From assembly GCF_003323735.1 (NCBI RefSeq), contig NZ_QOIM01000037.1, positions 301,401 to 365,400 on the forward strand: a DNA stretch of 64,000 bases, in the 5' to 3' direction. The notes under the pieces were generated by a model that was not told the DNA's origin, ran no database searches, and was given only the letters and a program-made list of their open reading frames with translations. This document shows, one piece after another, positions 51,620-59,699 of this stretch. The stretch comes from Streptomyces reniochalinae. GTDB lineage: Bacteria; Actinomycetota; Actinomycetes; Streptomycetales; Streptomycetaceae. Position 1 is the stretch's first letter. Every line of letters begins with the position of its first letter. Position numbers and translations under genes: made by a program.

Positions 51620-52312
51620 TCAGATCTTCGTGCCGCCGGTTTCGCACACTTGACGGGCTATGTCGCGGAGCTTCGTGTTCCGCTCCTGGGACAGGCGCCG
51701 CATGGCGGTGAAGGCGTCGTCCTCGGTCAGATCGTGCCGTTCGATGAGGATGCCCATGGCCTGACCGATGGTGTGGCGGGTGTCGAGGGCTTGGTGCAGC
51801 TGGGCGGCGTTGCGGGCGCTGGAGAGGGCGACGGCGGCGTGGGAGGCCAGTAGCCAGCCGGAAGTCTCGCTCCCGGCGCTGAAGGCGGCCGGTTGCCTGG
51901 CGTAGAGGTTGAGGGCTCCGAGTTCCTCGTCCTCGGTGTAGAGGAGAAAACCCATCATGCTGCCGACGCCGAGCGCGCGGGCCTGGGCCACGTAGCCGGG
52001 CCACCGGTCCTGGTAGGCGGTCATGTCCTCGATACGGAAGACGCGCTCTTCGCCGTCGTGCCGGGCAGCGTCGAAACACGGGCCTTCGCTGAGACGCTCT
52101 TGCAGTGCGTCACTACGTACGACGAGGTCCTCGGTGGGAGCCAGCGACTGGACCCGGCGGCCGTGCAGGATCAGGATTCCGGCGGCGTCGCACCCCTCGA
52201 CGATCTCCACCGCGGAGCCGGTGATGCGCTCCAGCGTCGCGTCGACCGAGTCCTGCGACAGCAGGTCACGGGCCATTGCCGCCATCTGGGTGGCGAAATT
52301 CTCCCAGCCCAT
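51620..52312 (-). CDS. GAF-ANTAR RNA-binding regulator
   Basis: 230 residues. GAF domain (about 15-160; VEIVEGCDAAGILILHGRRVQSLAPTED, EGPCFDAA, LGVGSMMGFLLY, LGALNLYARQPAAF) followed by an ANTAR domain (about 165-225; LHQALDTRHTIGQAMGILIERHDLTEDDAFTAMRRLSQERNTKLRDIARQV). ANTAR proteins bind dual hexaloop RNA hairpins to prevent termination, with the GAF part sensing a ligand or redox state. ATG 52312 is the start. The 266-bp gap upstream contains nothing I recognise. Confidence 0.9.
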   Translation of the reverse strand: MGWENFATQMAAMARDLLSQDSVDATLERITGSAVEIVEGCDAAGILILHGRRVQSLAPTEDLVVRSDALQERLSEGPCFDAARHDGEERVFRIEDMTAYQDRWPGYVAQARALGVGSMMGFLLYTEDEELGALNLYARQPAAFSAGSETSGWLLASHAAVALSSARNAAQLHQALDTRHTIGQAMGILIERHDLTEDDAFTAMRRLSQERNTKLRDIARQVCETGGTKI

Positions 52313-52578
52313 GGCGTTCTCCTTCCCTCGCCGTATCCGGCCGGAAGCGGCGCATACCCGGGTTCGCGGGTCCTCACGCGGCCTGGCGGCTCTGCGGTGC
52401 CCTGTCGGCCCGGTGCCTTTGCCGTCCTGGACACCTTGGGCGTCTTCGCCTCAGGCGCCTGGTCGACAACCCGGAGTCGCTGGGCTCGGCGACGTCGCGC
52501 AGTGCGGCTGCGGCGCGTTCGACCGGGTTCCCTCTGCCACTCCCGCCCGTGCCGCGAAGGCCGTCACCGCCGGGAAGC

Positions 52579-53118
52579 TCAGCGTGCGAACCGGCGGGCG
52601 ATGCCCAGGGCGCCGAAGTCGACGGTGGCACCCACGAGGCGGGCGCGGACAAGAACACCCACGGTGCGGACGGCGATCATGGCCAGGACCATGAGGACGA
52701 AGGCGGTGCCATACGTGGCGGCCGGAACGTGATGCCGCATGGAGAACGAGGCCAGTGCGTGCGTGAACCAGTGGGTCGAGCCGTAGGCGAAGCCCATGCG
52801 CAGCGCCATCGCGAGCGTCCACAGTGCGGCGTAGGGCCAGCCCGCGACGGTGACCAGACGGGAGTCGGCCGGGTCGCGACGGACCTCGATCAGGGCGATC
52901 GAAGCGGCACCGAACAACAGCCCGAGCACGAGTCCGGCCCCCTCGATCAAGTGGGCCGTGCTCCCGGCCGGTATCTCCTTGAGGTATTTGAACCCCACCC
53001 CCGCGACGATCGCGACGGGCAGCAGCAGCCGCCTGGCGTCCGGGCGCCGTGTGCCGAGCTGAGTGGCGAGGATCGCGACGAACACGCCGGTGTAGAGCAG
53101 GTAATCGCTGAGGCTCAT
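52579..53118 (-). CDS. Integral membrane protein (CcdC/DUF1453-like)
   Basis: 179 residues with about five hydrophobic helices (YLLYTGVFVAILATQLG; LLLPVAIVAGVGFKYL; LIEGAGLVLGLLFGAASIALIEV; AALWTLAMALRMGFAYGS; YGTAFVLMVLAMIAVRTVGVLV). The helix pattern and R-D..R..G start resemble DUF1453/CcdC-like proteins. ATG 53118 has GGAG upstream. Divergent from a MarR gene, which very likely controls it through the repeats between them. Confidence 0.7.
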   Translation of the reverse strand: MSLSDYLLYTGVFVAILATQLGTRRPDARRLLLPVAIVAGVGFKYLKEIPAGSTAHLIEGAGLVLGLLFGAASIALIEVRRDPADSRLVTVAGWPYAALWTLAMALRMGFAYGSTHWFTHALASFSMRHHVPAATYGTAFVLMVLAMIAVRTVGVLVRARLVGATVDFGALGIARRFAR

Positions 53119-53167
53119 GGTGGTTCTCCAATGCGTTCCGGGCTTGCGGCCCCTTTCGACCTCCGCC

Positions 53168-53232
53168 AAGATGCATCCTAAGAGATTGATCTGTCAAGAT
53201 GTATCCGTAGAGATGCATACCTGAAGATGTAC
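53168..53232. promoter_or_regulatory. Repeated AAGATGYAT operator between MarR and membrane genes
   Basis: An AT-rich region holds AAGATGCATCC (53168), AAGATGTATCC (53196), GAGATGCATACC (53210) and GAAGATGTAC (53223). The ATGCAT cores are near-palindromic, as expected for a dimeric MarR protein. Confidence 0.5.
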
Positions 53233-53247
53233 TTTGGAGGGATGGAG

Positions 53248-53709
53248 ATGAGCGACCTGTACCAACTCGGCCGCCGCCTGGCCGAGATCGCCCTCGAAGG
53301 CATGGGCGCGAACGCACTCAACCTCGCCCCCGGCGAGTTCCTGGTCCTCCAGGACCTCTTCCTGCACCGCCGCAGCACCGTCGGCGACATCGCCAAGCGC
53401 ACAGGACTGGCACAGAGCCGCGTCTCCACCAGCGTGCGCACCCTGGCCGGCCGCGACTGGGTCACCACCACCGCCGATCCGGCCGACGGCCGCAAAACCC
53501 TGGTCGACCTCACCGAGGCCATCCGCGCCGCCAGCGAACAGCGCCGCGCCGCACACGCCGGCAACGCCCTGACCACCGCGCTGGCCGGTGTCGACGACAA
53601 CGAACGAGACACCCTCCTGTCCGCACTCGCCCGCCTCCACCAACTCCTCGTCACCGACCACCCGCCGCGCCGGTTCCCCGACACGGCCACACCCCCAACC
53701 GCCCCGTAG
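53248..53709 (+). CDS. MarR-family transcriptional regulator
   Basis: 153 residues. Winged helix (NLAPGEFLVLQDLFLHRRSTVGDIAKRTGLAQSRVSTSVRTLAGRDWVTTTADPADGRKTLVDLTEA) with flanking dimerisation helices. ATG 53248 is used since GGAGGG is six bases upstream; ATG 53242 and 53227 are in frame but sit on or before that site. Probably autoregulated through the upstream repeats and controlling the divergent membrane protein. Confidence 0.85.
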   Translation: MSDLYQLGRRLAEIALEGMGANALNLAPGEFLVLQDLFLHRRSTVGDIAKRTGLAQSRVSTSVRTLAGRDWVTTTADPADGRKTLVDLTEAIRAASEQRRAAHAGNALTTALAGVDDNERDTLLSALARLHQLLVTDHPPRRFPDTATPPTAP

Positions 53710-53895
53710 CCCCTAAAGCCGAACTCGCCCGGCCGAACCGCGGTCGAGCGCCCACCCGTTCCACGTCACACCGTCGGCGCATGCATCCCCGGCCGGGCGA
53801 CCTTCGCGACCCCGCTTTGCAGGCGGGTATCCCCCTTGAGCAGCTGGGACCTCGGACCGCGCCCTCATCGAGGGTCACTGCGGCGGACGGCCCGC

Positions 53896-53980
53896 GGTAG
53901 CTCGCGTGTGATCCACGCTTGTTCGCGTGCGGTGCGCGGTTGTTCGCGTGCGACCCGAGCTTGCTCGCGTGCGGTCTGGG
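53896..53980. repeat. 21-bp tandem array
   Basis: Four degenerate units share TCGCGTG at 53902, 53923, 53944 and 53965, exactly 21 bp apart. The period equals seven codons and the minus strand is open through it (heptads such as AREQPRT), but no convincing gene surrounds it. Confidence 0.65.
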
Positions 53981-54125
53981 GCGGCCGACGCGGCGGGCCT
54001 TTCCTGTTCGGCGCGAGAGGGGCGCTTGGCGGTGATGCGGTCACCGCACACGCCGAGAAGCAAGCTCGTCCAGACGGATAGCTCTCATCGTTCCGTTGTA
54101 CGGACACCGAGGAACGACTCTGCGC

Positions 54126-54421
54126 GCTGGAAGTGGCGGAAGGTACGAGAGAACGTGGGCCTGCCGACCACCTTTCGCTTCTACGACCGACGTCGCACAG
54201 GCCACACGATCTCGACGCGGTCGGGCGCCACCCTGAAGGACACCATGGTTCGAGCCGGCCAGTCCTCGCAGAAGGCGGCGCTGCGGTACCAGCACTCGAA
54301 CGACGACCGGCAGCGTGAGGTGGCCGACGGCATCGACGCCTACGTACAGGCTCGTCGGGCACGCACCGATGGGAACAGGGCGGCACCACCATCGGGCACG
54401 CAACGGGCACGGGACACGTAA
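54126..54421 (+). pseudogene. Tyrosine integrase, C-terminal remnant
   Basis: About 98 codons read WRKVRENVGLPTTFRFYDRRRTGHTISTRSGATLKDTMVRAGQSSQKAALRYQHSNDDRQREVADGID. This matches the last third of Streptomyces phage-type integrases: FYDRRRTGHT stands where YDLRHTGHT is normal (one box residue, His, is replaced by Arg) and the nucleophile Tyr is in ALRYQHS. Everything upstream of the catalytic domain is gone, so it is a remnant. It lies 50 bp from tRNA-Gly, the probable attachment gene. Confidence 0.75.
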
Positions 54422-54441
54422 CCGCCCCCGACAACAAACAA

Positions 54442-54464
54442 GACCCAGGTCGCTGACCTGGGTC
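54442..54464 (-). terminator. Rho-independent terminator of tRNA-Gly
   Basis: GACCCAGGTC and GACCTGGGTC form a perfect 10-bp stem with a 3-nt loop; on the minus strand the stem is followed by TTGTTTGTTG. It begins seven bases after the tRNA CCA. Confidence 0.85.
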
Positions 54465-54471
54465 TTCGTCG

Positions 54472-54545
54472 TGGAGCGGGCGACGGGAATCGAACCCGCG
54501 CTCTGAGCTTGGGAAGCTCATGTTCTACCATTAAACTACGCCCGC
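54472..54545 (-). tRNA. tRNA-Gly(CCC)
   Basis: On the minus strand a complete cloverleaf: acceptor GCGGGCG with CGCCCGC, D-arm TTTAATGGTAGAA, anticodon stem TGAGC/GCTCA with loop TTCCCAA (anticodon CCC, reading GGG), T-arm GCGGGTTCGATTCCCGT, discriminator T and an encoded CCA. Confidence 0.93.
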
Positions 54546-54773
54546 GAGGAGCCGATGAGGGGTTGGCTCTTCGCGAGACACTGTACCGCATGGGAGGCCC
54601 GGGCCGCATATGGCCTGGGCCTTCTTGCTGTCGCTCAGCTGTTGTCCACGCCCGTGGCAAGGGAGTTGAGGGGCGTACGGTGGTGGCGGAGTGCCGACGG
54701 TGAGGGCGTCGGACTCATCCCCTAACGTGGCTTTTGTCGTCCACGCATCCACGTGACTGGGGAGAGGGAAGCG

Positions 54774-54941
54774 ATGGAAACCACCGTCGTCCGGTGTGCC
54801 GAGGGCCATGTGTTCAGCACCTCGACGTTCCCGATGCAGCATCTCGGATCCTCCCGGATCGGCCCCGGGCGGCTGTTGCGCTGCCCGCGCTGCGGGCGGT
54901 TGCGGCAGGCGGTTCCCGTGGGGCGGCAGCGCGAAGGATGA
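54774..54941 (+). CDS. Small zinc-ribbon-like protein
   Basis: 55 residues. TTVVRCAEGHVFSTSTFPMQHLGSSRIGPGRLLRCPRCGRLRQAVPV holds one C-x3-H and one CPRC motif, the pattern of a small zinc ribbon. GGGGAGAGGG lies six bases before ATG 54774. Apparently conserved in Streptomyces; function unknown. It is encoded between tRNA-Gly and dcd. Confidence 0.65.
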   Translation: METTVVRCAEGHVFSTSTFPMQHLGSSRIGPGRLLRCPRCGRLRQAVPVGRQREG

Positions 54942-55028
54942 GCGGCTGATCGATGGGTGTCCGACGGCGGGCGGCCGTGGTCGGCCGTGGCGACCGTCAC
55001 CCGTCCGTGAGCGACGCACGGGAGCGAT

Positions 55029-55063
55029 CCGCGAAGGCGGGGAGTGACCGCGAAGGCGGGGAG
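55029..55063. repeat. 16-bp direct repeat
   Basis: CCGCGAAGGCGGGGAG at 55029-55044 and 55048-55063 (period 19) in the gap before dcd. Confidence 0.7.
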
Positions 55064-55132
55064 GGAGGCCCCCGCCGCCACCGGGGCCGGTCCGATTGGG
55101 CCGGCCCCGACTCGTGCGCGTAGTCTCGGCCC

Positions 55133-55708
55133 GTGCTTCTCTCAGACAAGGACATCCGGGCCGAGATCGACGCCGGCCGGGTGCGGATCGATCCGTACGA
55201 TCCGGCCATGGTGCAGCCGTCCAGTATCGATGTGCGGCTGGACCGCTTCTTCCGGGTGTTCGAGAACCACCGCTATCCGCACATCGACCCGGCCGTCGAG
55301 CAGCGTGACCTCACGCGGCTGATCGAGGCCGAGGGGGACGAGCCGTTCATCCTGCACCCCGGGGAGTTCGTGCTGGCCTCCACGTACGAGGTGATCTCGC
55401 TTCCCGAGGATGTCGCCTCGCGGCTGGAGGGGAAGAGCTCGCTGGGCCGGCTGGGTCTGCTCACGCACTCGACGGCCGGGTTCATCGACCCGGGCTTCTC
55501 CGGGCACGTGACGCTGGAGCTGTCGAACGTGGCGACGCTCCCCATGAAGCTGTGGCCGGGGATGAAGATCGGCCAGTTGTGCATGTTCCGGCTGACGTCC
55601 CCGGCCGAGTTTCCGTACGGGTCGCCGCAGTACGGCTCCCGTTATCAGAACCAGCGTGGGCCCACGCCCTCCCGTTCGTATCAGAACTTCCACCGGACCC
55701 ACGTCTGA
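55133..55708 (+). CDS. dcd: dCTP deaminase
   Basis: 191 residues. The Dcd signature is complete: VQPSSIDVRLDRFFRVF, ILHPGEFVLASTYEVISLPEDVASRLEGKSSLGRLGLLTHSTAGFIDPGFSGHVTLELSN with the catalytic Glu in the last segment. It deaminates dCTP to dUTP (or dUMP in bifunctional members) for thymidylate synthesis. GTG 55133 lies six bases after TAGTCT, so it is probably leaderless. A phosphoribosyltransferase gene follows 43 bp later. Confidence 0.94.
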   Translation: MLLSDKDIRAEIDAGRVRIDPYDPAMVQPSSIDVRLDRFFRVFENHRYPHIDPAVEQRDLTRLIEAEGDEPFILHPGEFVLASTYEVISLPEDVASRLEGKSSLGRLGLLTHSTAGFIDPGFSGHVTLELSNVATLPMKLWPGMKIGQLCMFRLTSPAEFPYGSPQYGSRYQNQRGPTPSRSYQNFHRTHV

Positions 55709-55751
55709 GCGCCGGGCCCGACAGCGAGCAAGCGAAGCAAGAGAGATTCCT

Positions 55752-56249
55752 GTGAGTGACGAGCGCGAGAACCTGACGTACAGCCTCTTCGGCCAGGCCA
55801 TCCGGGAGCTGGCGCAGAGCGTGGCCGACGACGAGTACGAGCCCGACATCATCCTCTCCATCGCCCGTGGCGGTCTCTTCGTGGCGGGCGGGCTCGGTTA
55901 CGCACTCGACGTGAAGAATCTCCATGTCATGAATGTCGAGTTCTATACCGGTGTGGGTGAAACGCTCGCTATGCCGGTGATGTTGCCGCCCGTCCCCAAC
56001 ATCGTCGATCTGAGCCGCAAGAAGGTGCTGATCGCCGACGACGTCGCCGACACCGGGAAGACCCTCAAGCTGGTGCAGGACTTCTGTGCGGAGCACGTGG
56101 CCGAGGCGCGCAGCGCGGTGATCTACGAGAAGTCGCAGTCGCTGGTGAAGTGCGACTACGTCTGGAAGCGCACCGATCAGTGGATCAACTTCCCGTGGTC
56201 CGTCGAGCCCCCGGTCGTCCACCGGGAGGGCCAGGTCCTCGACGCCTGA
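55752..56249 (+). CDS. Phosphoribosyltransferase
   Basis: 165 residues with the type I PRTase fold: substrate-binding ILSIARGGLFVAGGLGYAL and the PRPP-binding loop KVLIADDVADTGKTL (about residues 91-105). Similar to hypoxanthine/xanthine-type or GPT-like phosphoribosyltransferases; the base specificity cannot be read. GTG 55752 is the start; it is likely cotranscribed with dcd and is closed by a strong hairpin. Confidence 0.85.
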   Translation: MSDERENLTYSLFGQAIRELAQSVADDEYEPDIILSIARGGLFVAGGLGYALDVKNLHVMNVEFYTGVGETLAMPVMLPPVPNIVDLSRKKVLIADDVADTGKTLKLVQDFCAEHVAEARSAVIYEKSQSLVKCDYVWKRTDQWINFPWSVEPPVVHREGQVLDA

Positions 56250-56297
56250 GAGCCGAGCCGTGGGGTCGGCCGGCACCCCTGAGCCGTACCGGTACCG

Positions 56298-56328
56298 CGT
56301 CCTCGTCCCGTCCGTCGGGACGAGGACG
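56298..56328 (+). terminator. Terminator of the dcd operon
   Basis: A perfect 13-bp stem (56298-56310 with 56316-56328) around TCCGT, followed by TTTG. Confidence 0.8.
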
Positions 56329-56376
56329 TTTGCGCGCTGCGTAGTGATCCCTGCACGGGTGGTTCCCTTTTCGGGT

Positions 56377-56399
56377 ACCAGCCGGTAAGAACCGCTGGT
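56377..56399. promoter_or_regulatory. Inverted repeat in the GDSL-lectin gene promoter
   Basis: ACCAGC (56377-56382) and GCTGGT (56394-56399) flank an imperfectly paired core containing GGTAAGAACC. It lies 35 bp before ATG 56434 and may be an operator. Confidence 0.35.
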
Positions 56400-56433
56400 A
56401 ACAACAAGTTGCCGGCCGTAGGGAGACCACCTC

Positions 56434-56481
56434 ATGGCTCGTGTGAGACCCGCGCTCATGGCTCGGATGAGACCCGCGACA
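56434..56481. repeat. 24-bp tandem duplication of the start codon region
   Basis: ATGGCTCGTGTGAGACCCGC and its copy at 56458 (two or three base changes) duplicate eight codons including the ATG, giving MARVRPALMARMRPA. Confidence 0.75.
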
Positions 56482-57993
56482 GCGCTCGCGGCGGCTCTGG
56501 TCGTGGTGCTCGGAGGGGCGGGTGCGGCGGCGGCCGCGCCCGTGAGTGGGGGAGACGCGAAGGTGGCGGCGAAGGCGGCTGGTACGCCGTTGCCGCCGGA
56601 GCTGGAGGAGATCCGGGCGAAGGAGGCGCAGGAGCTCTACGGCAGCCCGGAGGCTCCGCCGTTGGACGAGCGCAAGGCGGGTGTGATCTCGCTCGGGGAC
56701 AGCGAGATCTCCGGCGAGGGCGTGGGCACGTACGAGCCGGGGACCGACGGACCCGACAACTGGTGCCACAGGTCGCCGGATTCGGCCGTGCACCGTACGG
56801 GCATCGACGTGGACGTCTCGTACAACGTCGCCTGCTCGGGGGCGAGCACCGAGAACATCCGGATCGGCGGCACCAAGCAGTACCCCGACGAGCTGGTGCA
56901 GAGCGACAGTCTCGCCATCAAGGCCCGCAACACGCGGCTCAAGCAGATCGAGCTGGTCGTCGGCGCCAACGACGATCTCCAGTTCGGGCCGGTGATGACG
57001 GACTGCGTCACGCGGTACCTGACGCTCCAGGGCCGGTGCGAACCCCAGTACGACGCCGGCTGGGACGCCAGGGTCGACGGGCTCGTGCCCAAGGTCGAGG
57101 GCACGATCAACGACCTGCGCACGGTGATGCGCGAGGCGGGGTACGCCGACGGCGACTACCAGCTCGTCGTCATGGGCTACCCCAGCCCGATCGGCCCCGA
57201 CGTCAAGGACAACCCGGACTTCCCCGGCAAGCTCGTCGGCGGCTGCGTCGGGTACACCAGCGACGCCGCGTGGGGCCGGAACACGGCGGTGCCCAAGTTC
57301 GAGAAGGGCATCCGTGCGGCCGCCCAGCGCACCGGGGCGAGCTACCTGGACGCGTCCCGCCTCTTCCACGGGCACGAGGTGTGCATGGAGAACACCTGGG
57401 CGCGCGGCCTGTACGTGGACCTGTCCAACCCGATCCCGCCGGACGCCAACTCAGTCCGGCAGTCCTTCCACCCGAACGAGCGGGGCCACGGCGCCTTCGC
57501 CACGTGCTTCACGAAGATGTACCAGTCCGGTCAGCAGGGCGCCCGCGAGGGCTCCTGCGCCGACCCGCGGGGCGCGGGTAAGCCCCAGCTGTACGAGCTG
57601 GCCTGGGACGACGCCTTCGAGCGGCTGCGCAACGAGGACACCGGCACCTGCCTCGACGCGGACAGCGGCGCGAGCGCTGTGGGCACCGACGTACGCGGCT
57701 GGTCCTGCAAGCCGGGCCAGCGCAACCAGCTGTGGTGGTACGACGCGCAGGGCCAGTCGCTGTACGCGGGGCAGACCCACGACCGGTGCGTGCGCAGCGA
57801 GGGCGAGGTCAGGGACGGGGCCGGGCTGGAGCTCGGCGACTGTTCCGACGCCGGCGCCCAGCGGTTCGTGCGGGACGGCGCGACGCTGCGGCCCGCCTCC
57901 GACACCGGGCTGTGCGTGGCACTGGCGGGGCTGGAGGACCGGGCGCGGCTCGCGCCGTGCGACGGCTCGGCGGCCCAGCGTTTCGCCGGCTGA
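56434..57993 (+). CDS. Secreted SGNH/GDSL esterase with ricin-type lectin domain
   Basis: 519 residues. Signal peptide with doubled basic n-region (MARVRPALMARMRP, hydrophobic h-region LAAALVVVLGGAG, AAAAAP). Block I of the SGNH family is VISLGDSEISGEG with nucleophile Ser90; the Asp/His end is SFHPNERGHGAF (about residue 350). The C-terminal 130 residues are a ricin B-type beta-trefoil (NEDTGTCLDADSG, NQLWWYDAQGQSL, CVRSEGEV), probably binding sugars. It should hydrolyse esters on a carbohydrate-rich surface. ATG 56434 has GGGAG upstream; ATG 56458 is the duplicate. Confidence 0.88.
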   Translation: MARVRPALMARMRPATALAAALVVVLGGAGAAAAAPVSGGDAKVAAKAAGTPLPPELEEIRAKEAQELYGSPEAPPLDERKAGVISLGDSEISGEGVGTYEPGTDGPDNWCHRSPDSAVHRTGIDVDVSYNVACSGASTENIRIGGTKQYPDELVQSDSLAIKARNTRLKQIELVVGANDDLQFGPVMTDCVTRYLTLQGRCEPQYDAGWDARVDGLVPKVEGTINDLRTVMREAGYADGDYQLVVMGYPSPIGPDVKDNPDFPGKLVGGCVGYTSDAAWGRNTAVPKFEKGIRAAAQRTGASYLDASRLFHGHEVCMENTWARGLYVDLSNPIPPDANSVRQSFHPNERGHGAFATCFTKMYQSGQQGAREGSCADPRGAGKPQLYELAWDDAFERLRNEDTGTCLDADSGASAVGTDVRGWSCKPGQRNQLWWYDAQGQSLYAGQTHDRCVRSEGEVRDGAGLELGDCSDAGAQRFVRDGATLRPASDTGLCVALAGLEDRARLAPCDGSAAQRFAG

Positions 57994-58111
57994 GTCGGTG
58001 GAGCCGGTGCGGCCGGTGGAGCGAGCCGGTTGAGTGGGCCCGGCGGCCCTCGCCGGAAGTGAGGCGGGGGCCGCCGGGTGCGCTCACGGCGCGTTCGGAG
58101 GGTCTGTCCCG

Positions 58112-59101
58112 TTACAGCGTGCCCAGCTTGATCAGGAAGAGCAGGGCGAGGAGCTGGATGGCGCTGGCGCCCAGGGCGCGGGGCCAGGGGAGGTCGTGGG
58201 AGCGGCTCACCATCGAGGTGAACAGGAACCCGGCGAGCACCCAGGTCGCCCACCCGAGGACCTGGACCACGGGCGCCGTCCCGCCCAGGAAGAGGGCGAA
58301 CAGCAGCCGCGGCGCGTCCGTGAGCGACATGATCAGCATGGCGAGCCCGACGGTGGGCTGCCACGCGCCGTCCCCGCCGAACTGGCGGGCCAGGGTGTGG
58401 GTGACGGCGCCGAGGACGAGCCCGGCGATGACGACGGCGACGCCGGTCGTCAGCACGTACGGGATGGCCTGCCCGATCGTCGTGTTGATGACGTCCTCGC
58501 GGGCCTTGTCGAGGCCGAAGACCGCGAGCAGCCCGTAGACGAAGGTGATGATCAGCGCCGGACCCCACACCGGGTAGTCGCGCATCTGCCAGAACGTGGC
58601 GTTGGGGCGCATGACGATCCCGGACAGCAGGTCCTTCCAGTGCAGCCGGGGCCCGGCGGGCGGGACAGGGGAGTTGCCCGCGTGGTAGGTGGCGCCGTCG
58701 CTGTAGTAGCCGCCTGGGCCGCCCTGGGGGCCGGGGCCGGGGCCCTCGGGGCCGTACGGCTCGTTGATGCTGAACGACTGGGTGTGGCCGGGGTTGTTGG
58801 CGCGCGGGTCCTGCCCGTGCCACCCCTGCGGCGCGCCGGGGCCGCCGGGGCCCGCGGGGGCGCCGTACGGCGACCCGTGCTGCGGGTAGGGGTGCGGGGG
58901 CTGTGGCTGCGGTTCGCCGAAGTACTCGGGCTCGCCGTGTCCTGGCCCGCCGCCCTGCCAGGCGCCCGGCCCCGCACCGCGTCCGGCACCGGGGCCGTGA
59001 CCCTGCTGCGGGTACGGCGGACCCGAGGGGTGCTGCGGGTACTGCCCATGCTGCTGCGCGCCCCGGGAGCCCCGGCCGCGTCCGCTCCTGAATCCAGCCA
59101 C
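58112..59101 (-). CDS. Yip1-family membrane protein with Gly/Pro/Gln-rich N-terminus
   Basis: 329 residues. The first 150 are disordered and low-complexity (QHGQYPQHPSGPPYPQQGHG; PGGYYSDGATYHAG). Five hydrophobic helices follow (LLSGIVMRPNATFWQMRDYPVWGPALIITFVYGLLAVFG; VLTTGVAVVIAGLVLGAVTHTL; LAMLIMSLTDAPRLLFALFLGG; VVQVLGWATWVLAGFLFTSMV; ALGASAIQLLALLFLIKLG) in the Yip1/YIPF order. GTG 59101 comes seven bases after TACGTT on the minus strand, so it is probably leaderless. Confidence 0.78.
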   Translation of the reverse strand: MAGFRSGRGRGSRGAQQHGQYPQHPSGPPYPQQGHGPGAGRGAGPGAWQGGGPGHGEPEYFGEPQPQPPHPYPQHGSPYGAPAGPGGPGAPQGWHGQDPRANNPGHTQSFSINEPYGPEGPGPGPQGGPGGYYSDGATYHAGNSPVPPAGPRLHWKDLLSGIVMRPNATFWQMRDYPVWGPALIITFVYGLLAVFGLDKAREDVINTTIGQAIPYVLTTGVAVVIAGLVLGAVTHTLARQFGGDGAWQPTVGLAMLIMSLTDAPRLLFALFLGGTAPVVQVLGWATWVLAGFLFTSMVSRSHDLPWPRALGASAIQLLALLFLIKLGTL

Positions 59102-59260
59102 GTTCTCGAACGTACCCTCTCACGCGGACCGCGTGCGCCACAGCCGGGTGAGATGGCCGGACATCGCTGCTGAGCTGTGACATCCCCTAGGGGGACCCGG
59201 TGGTGCCAGGTCCACCCCGGGGTGGAGCCGGCCCCACCAGGGGCTGAGCCGGAGGGGGGT

Positions 59261-59665
59261 TCAGCCCTCGGGGAGCCGGACGGCGAAGGTGACGACGGAG
59301 CCCTGGTCGGCCGCGTCGGCCACGGTGAGCCGGTCGGTCACCAGTTTGGCCAGCCACAGCCCGCGGCCGCTGGGGGCGCCGTCGAGGCCGGGGAGCAGTT
59401 CGGGGATGACGTCCTCGGTGAAGCCCGGGCCCGAGTCGGCGACCTCGCACTCCAACTCGTTGCCCAGGTTGCGCAGGACGAGGCGGCCGCCGCCGCCCGC
59501 GTGTTCGACGGCGTTGGTGGCGACGGCGTCGACCGCGACCACGAACTCGCCGCGGCGCGGCTCGCCGAGCCCCGCGGAGGCCGCGCACGCCTCCACCTCG
59601 GCGCGCAGCCGCGGCAGGGTGCGGAGGGTGAAACGGAGCCTGCACAGGAGTTCGGGGCTCAGCAT
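59261..59665 (-). CDS. RsbW-like ATP-binding regulator
   Basis: 134 residues. A GHKL ATPase of anti-sigma type: AVDAVATNAVEHAGGGGRLVLR (N-box), VADSGPGFTEDVIPELLPG (G1), GRGLWLAKLVTDRL (G2), GSVVTFAVRLP. Such small Streptomyces proteins bind sigma factors or STAS partners, or have lost kinase activity. GGAGGAGGG lies seven bases before ATG 59665. No sigma factor or antagonist is adjacent. Confidence 0.82.
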   Translation of the reverse strand: MLSPELLCRLRFTLRTLPRLRAEVEACAASAGLGEPRRGEFVVAVDAVATNAVEHAGGGGRLVLRNLGNELECEVADSGPGFTEDVIPELLPGLDGAPSGRGLWLAKLVTDRLTVADAADQGSVVTFAVRLPEG

Positions 59666-59699
59666 GCGGCACCCTCCTCCCGACAGCGGCCCGTCCGGT

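Noticed and set aside
53865..54521. 218-residue minus-strand ORF with heptad repeats
   Set aside because: It begins inside tRNA-Gly and runs antisense to the integrase remnant; the heptads come from the 21-bp DNA repeat.
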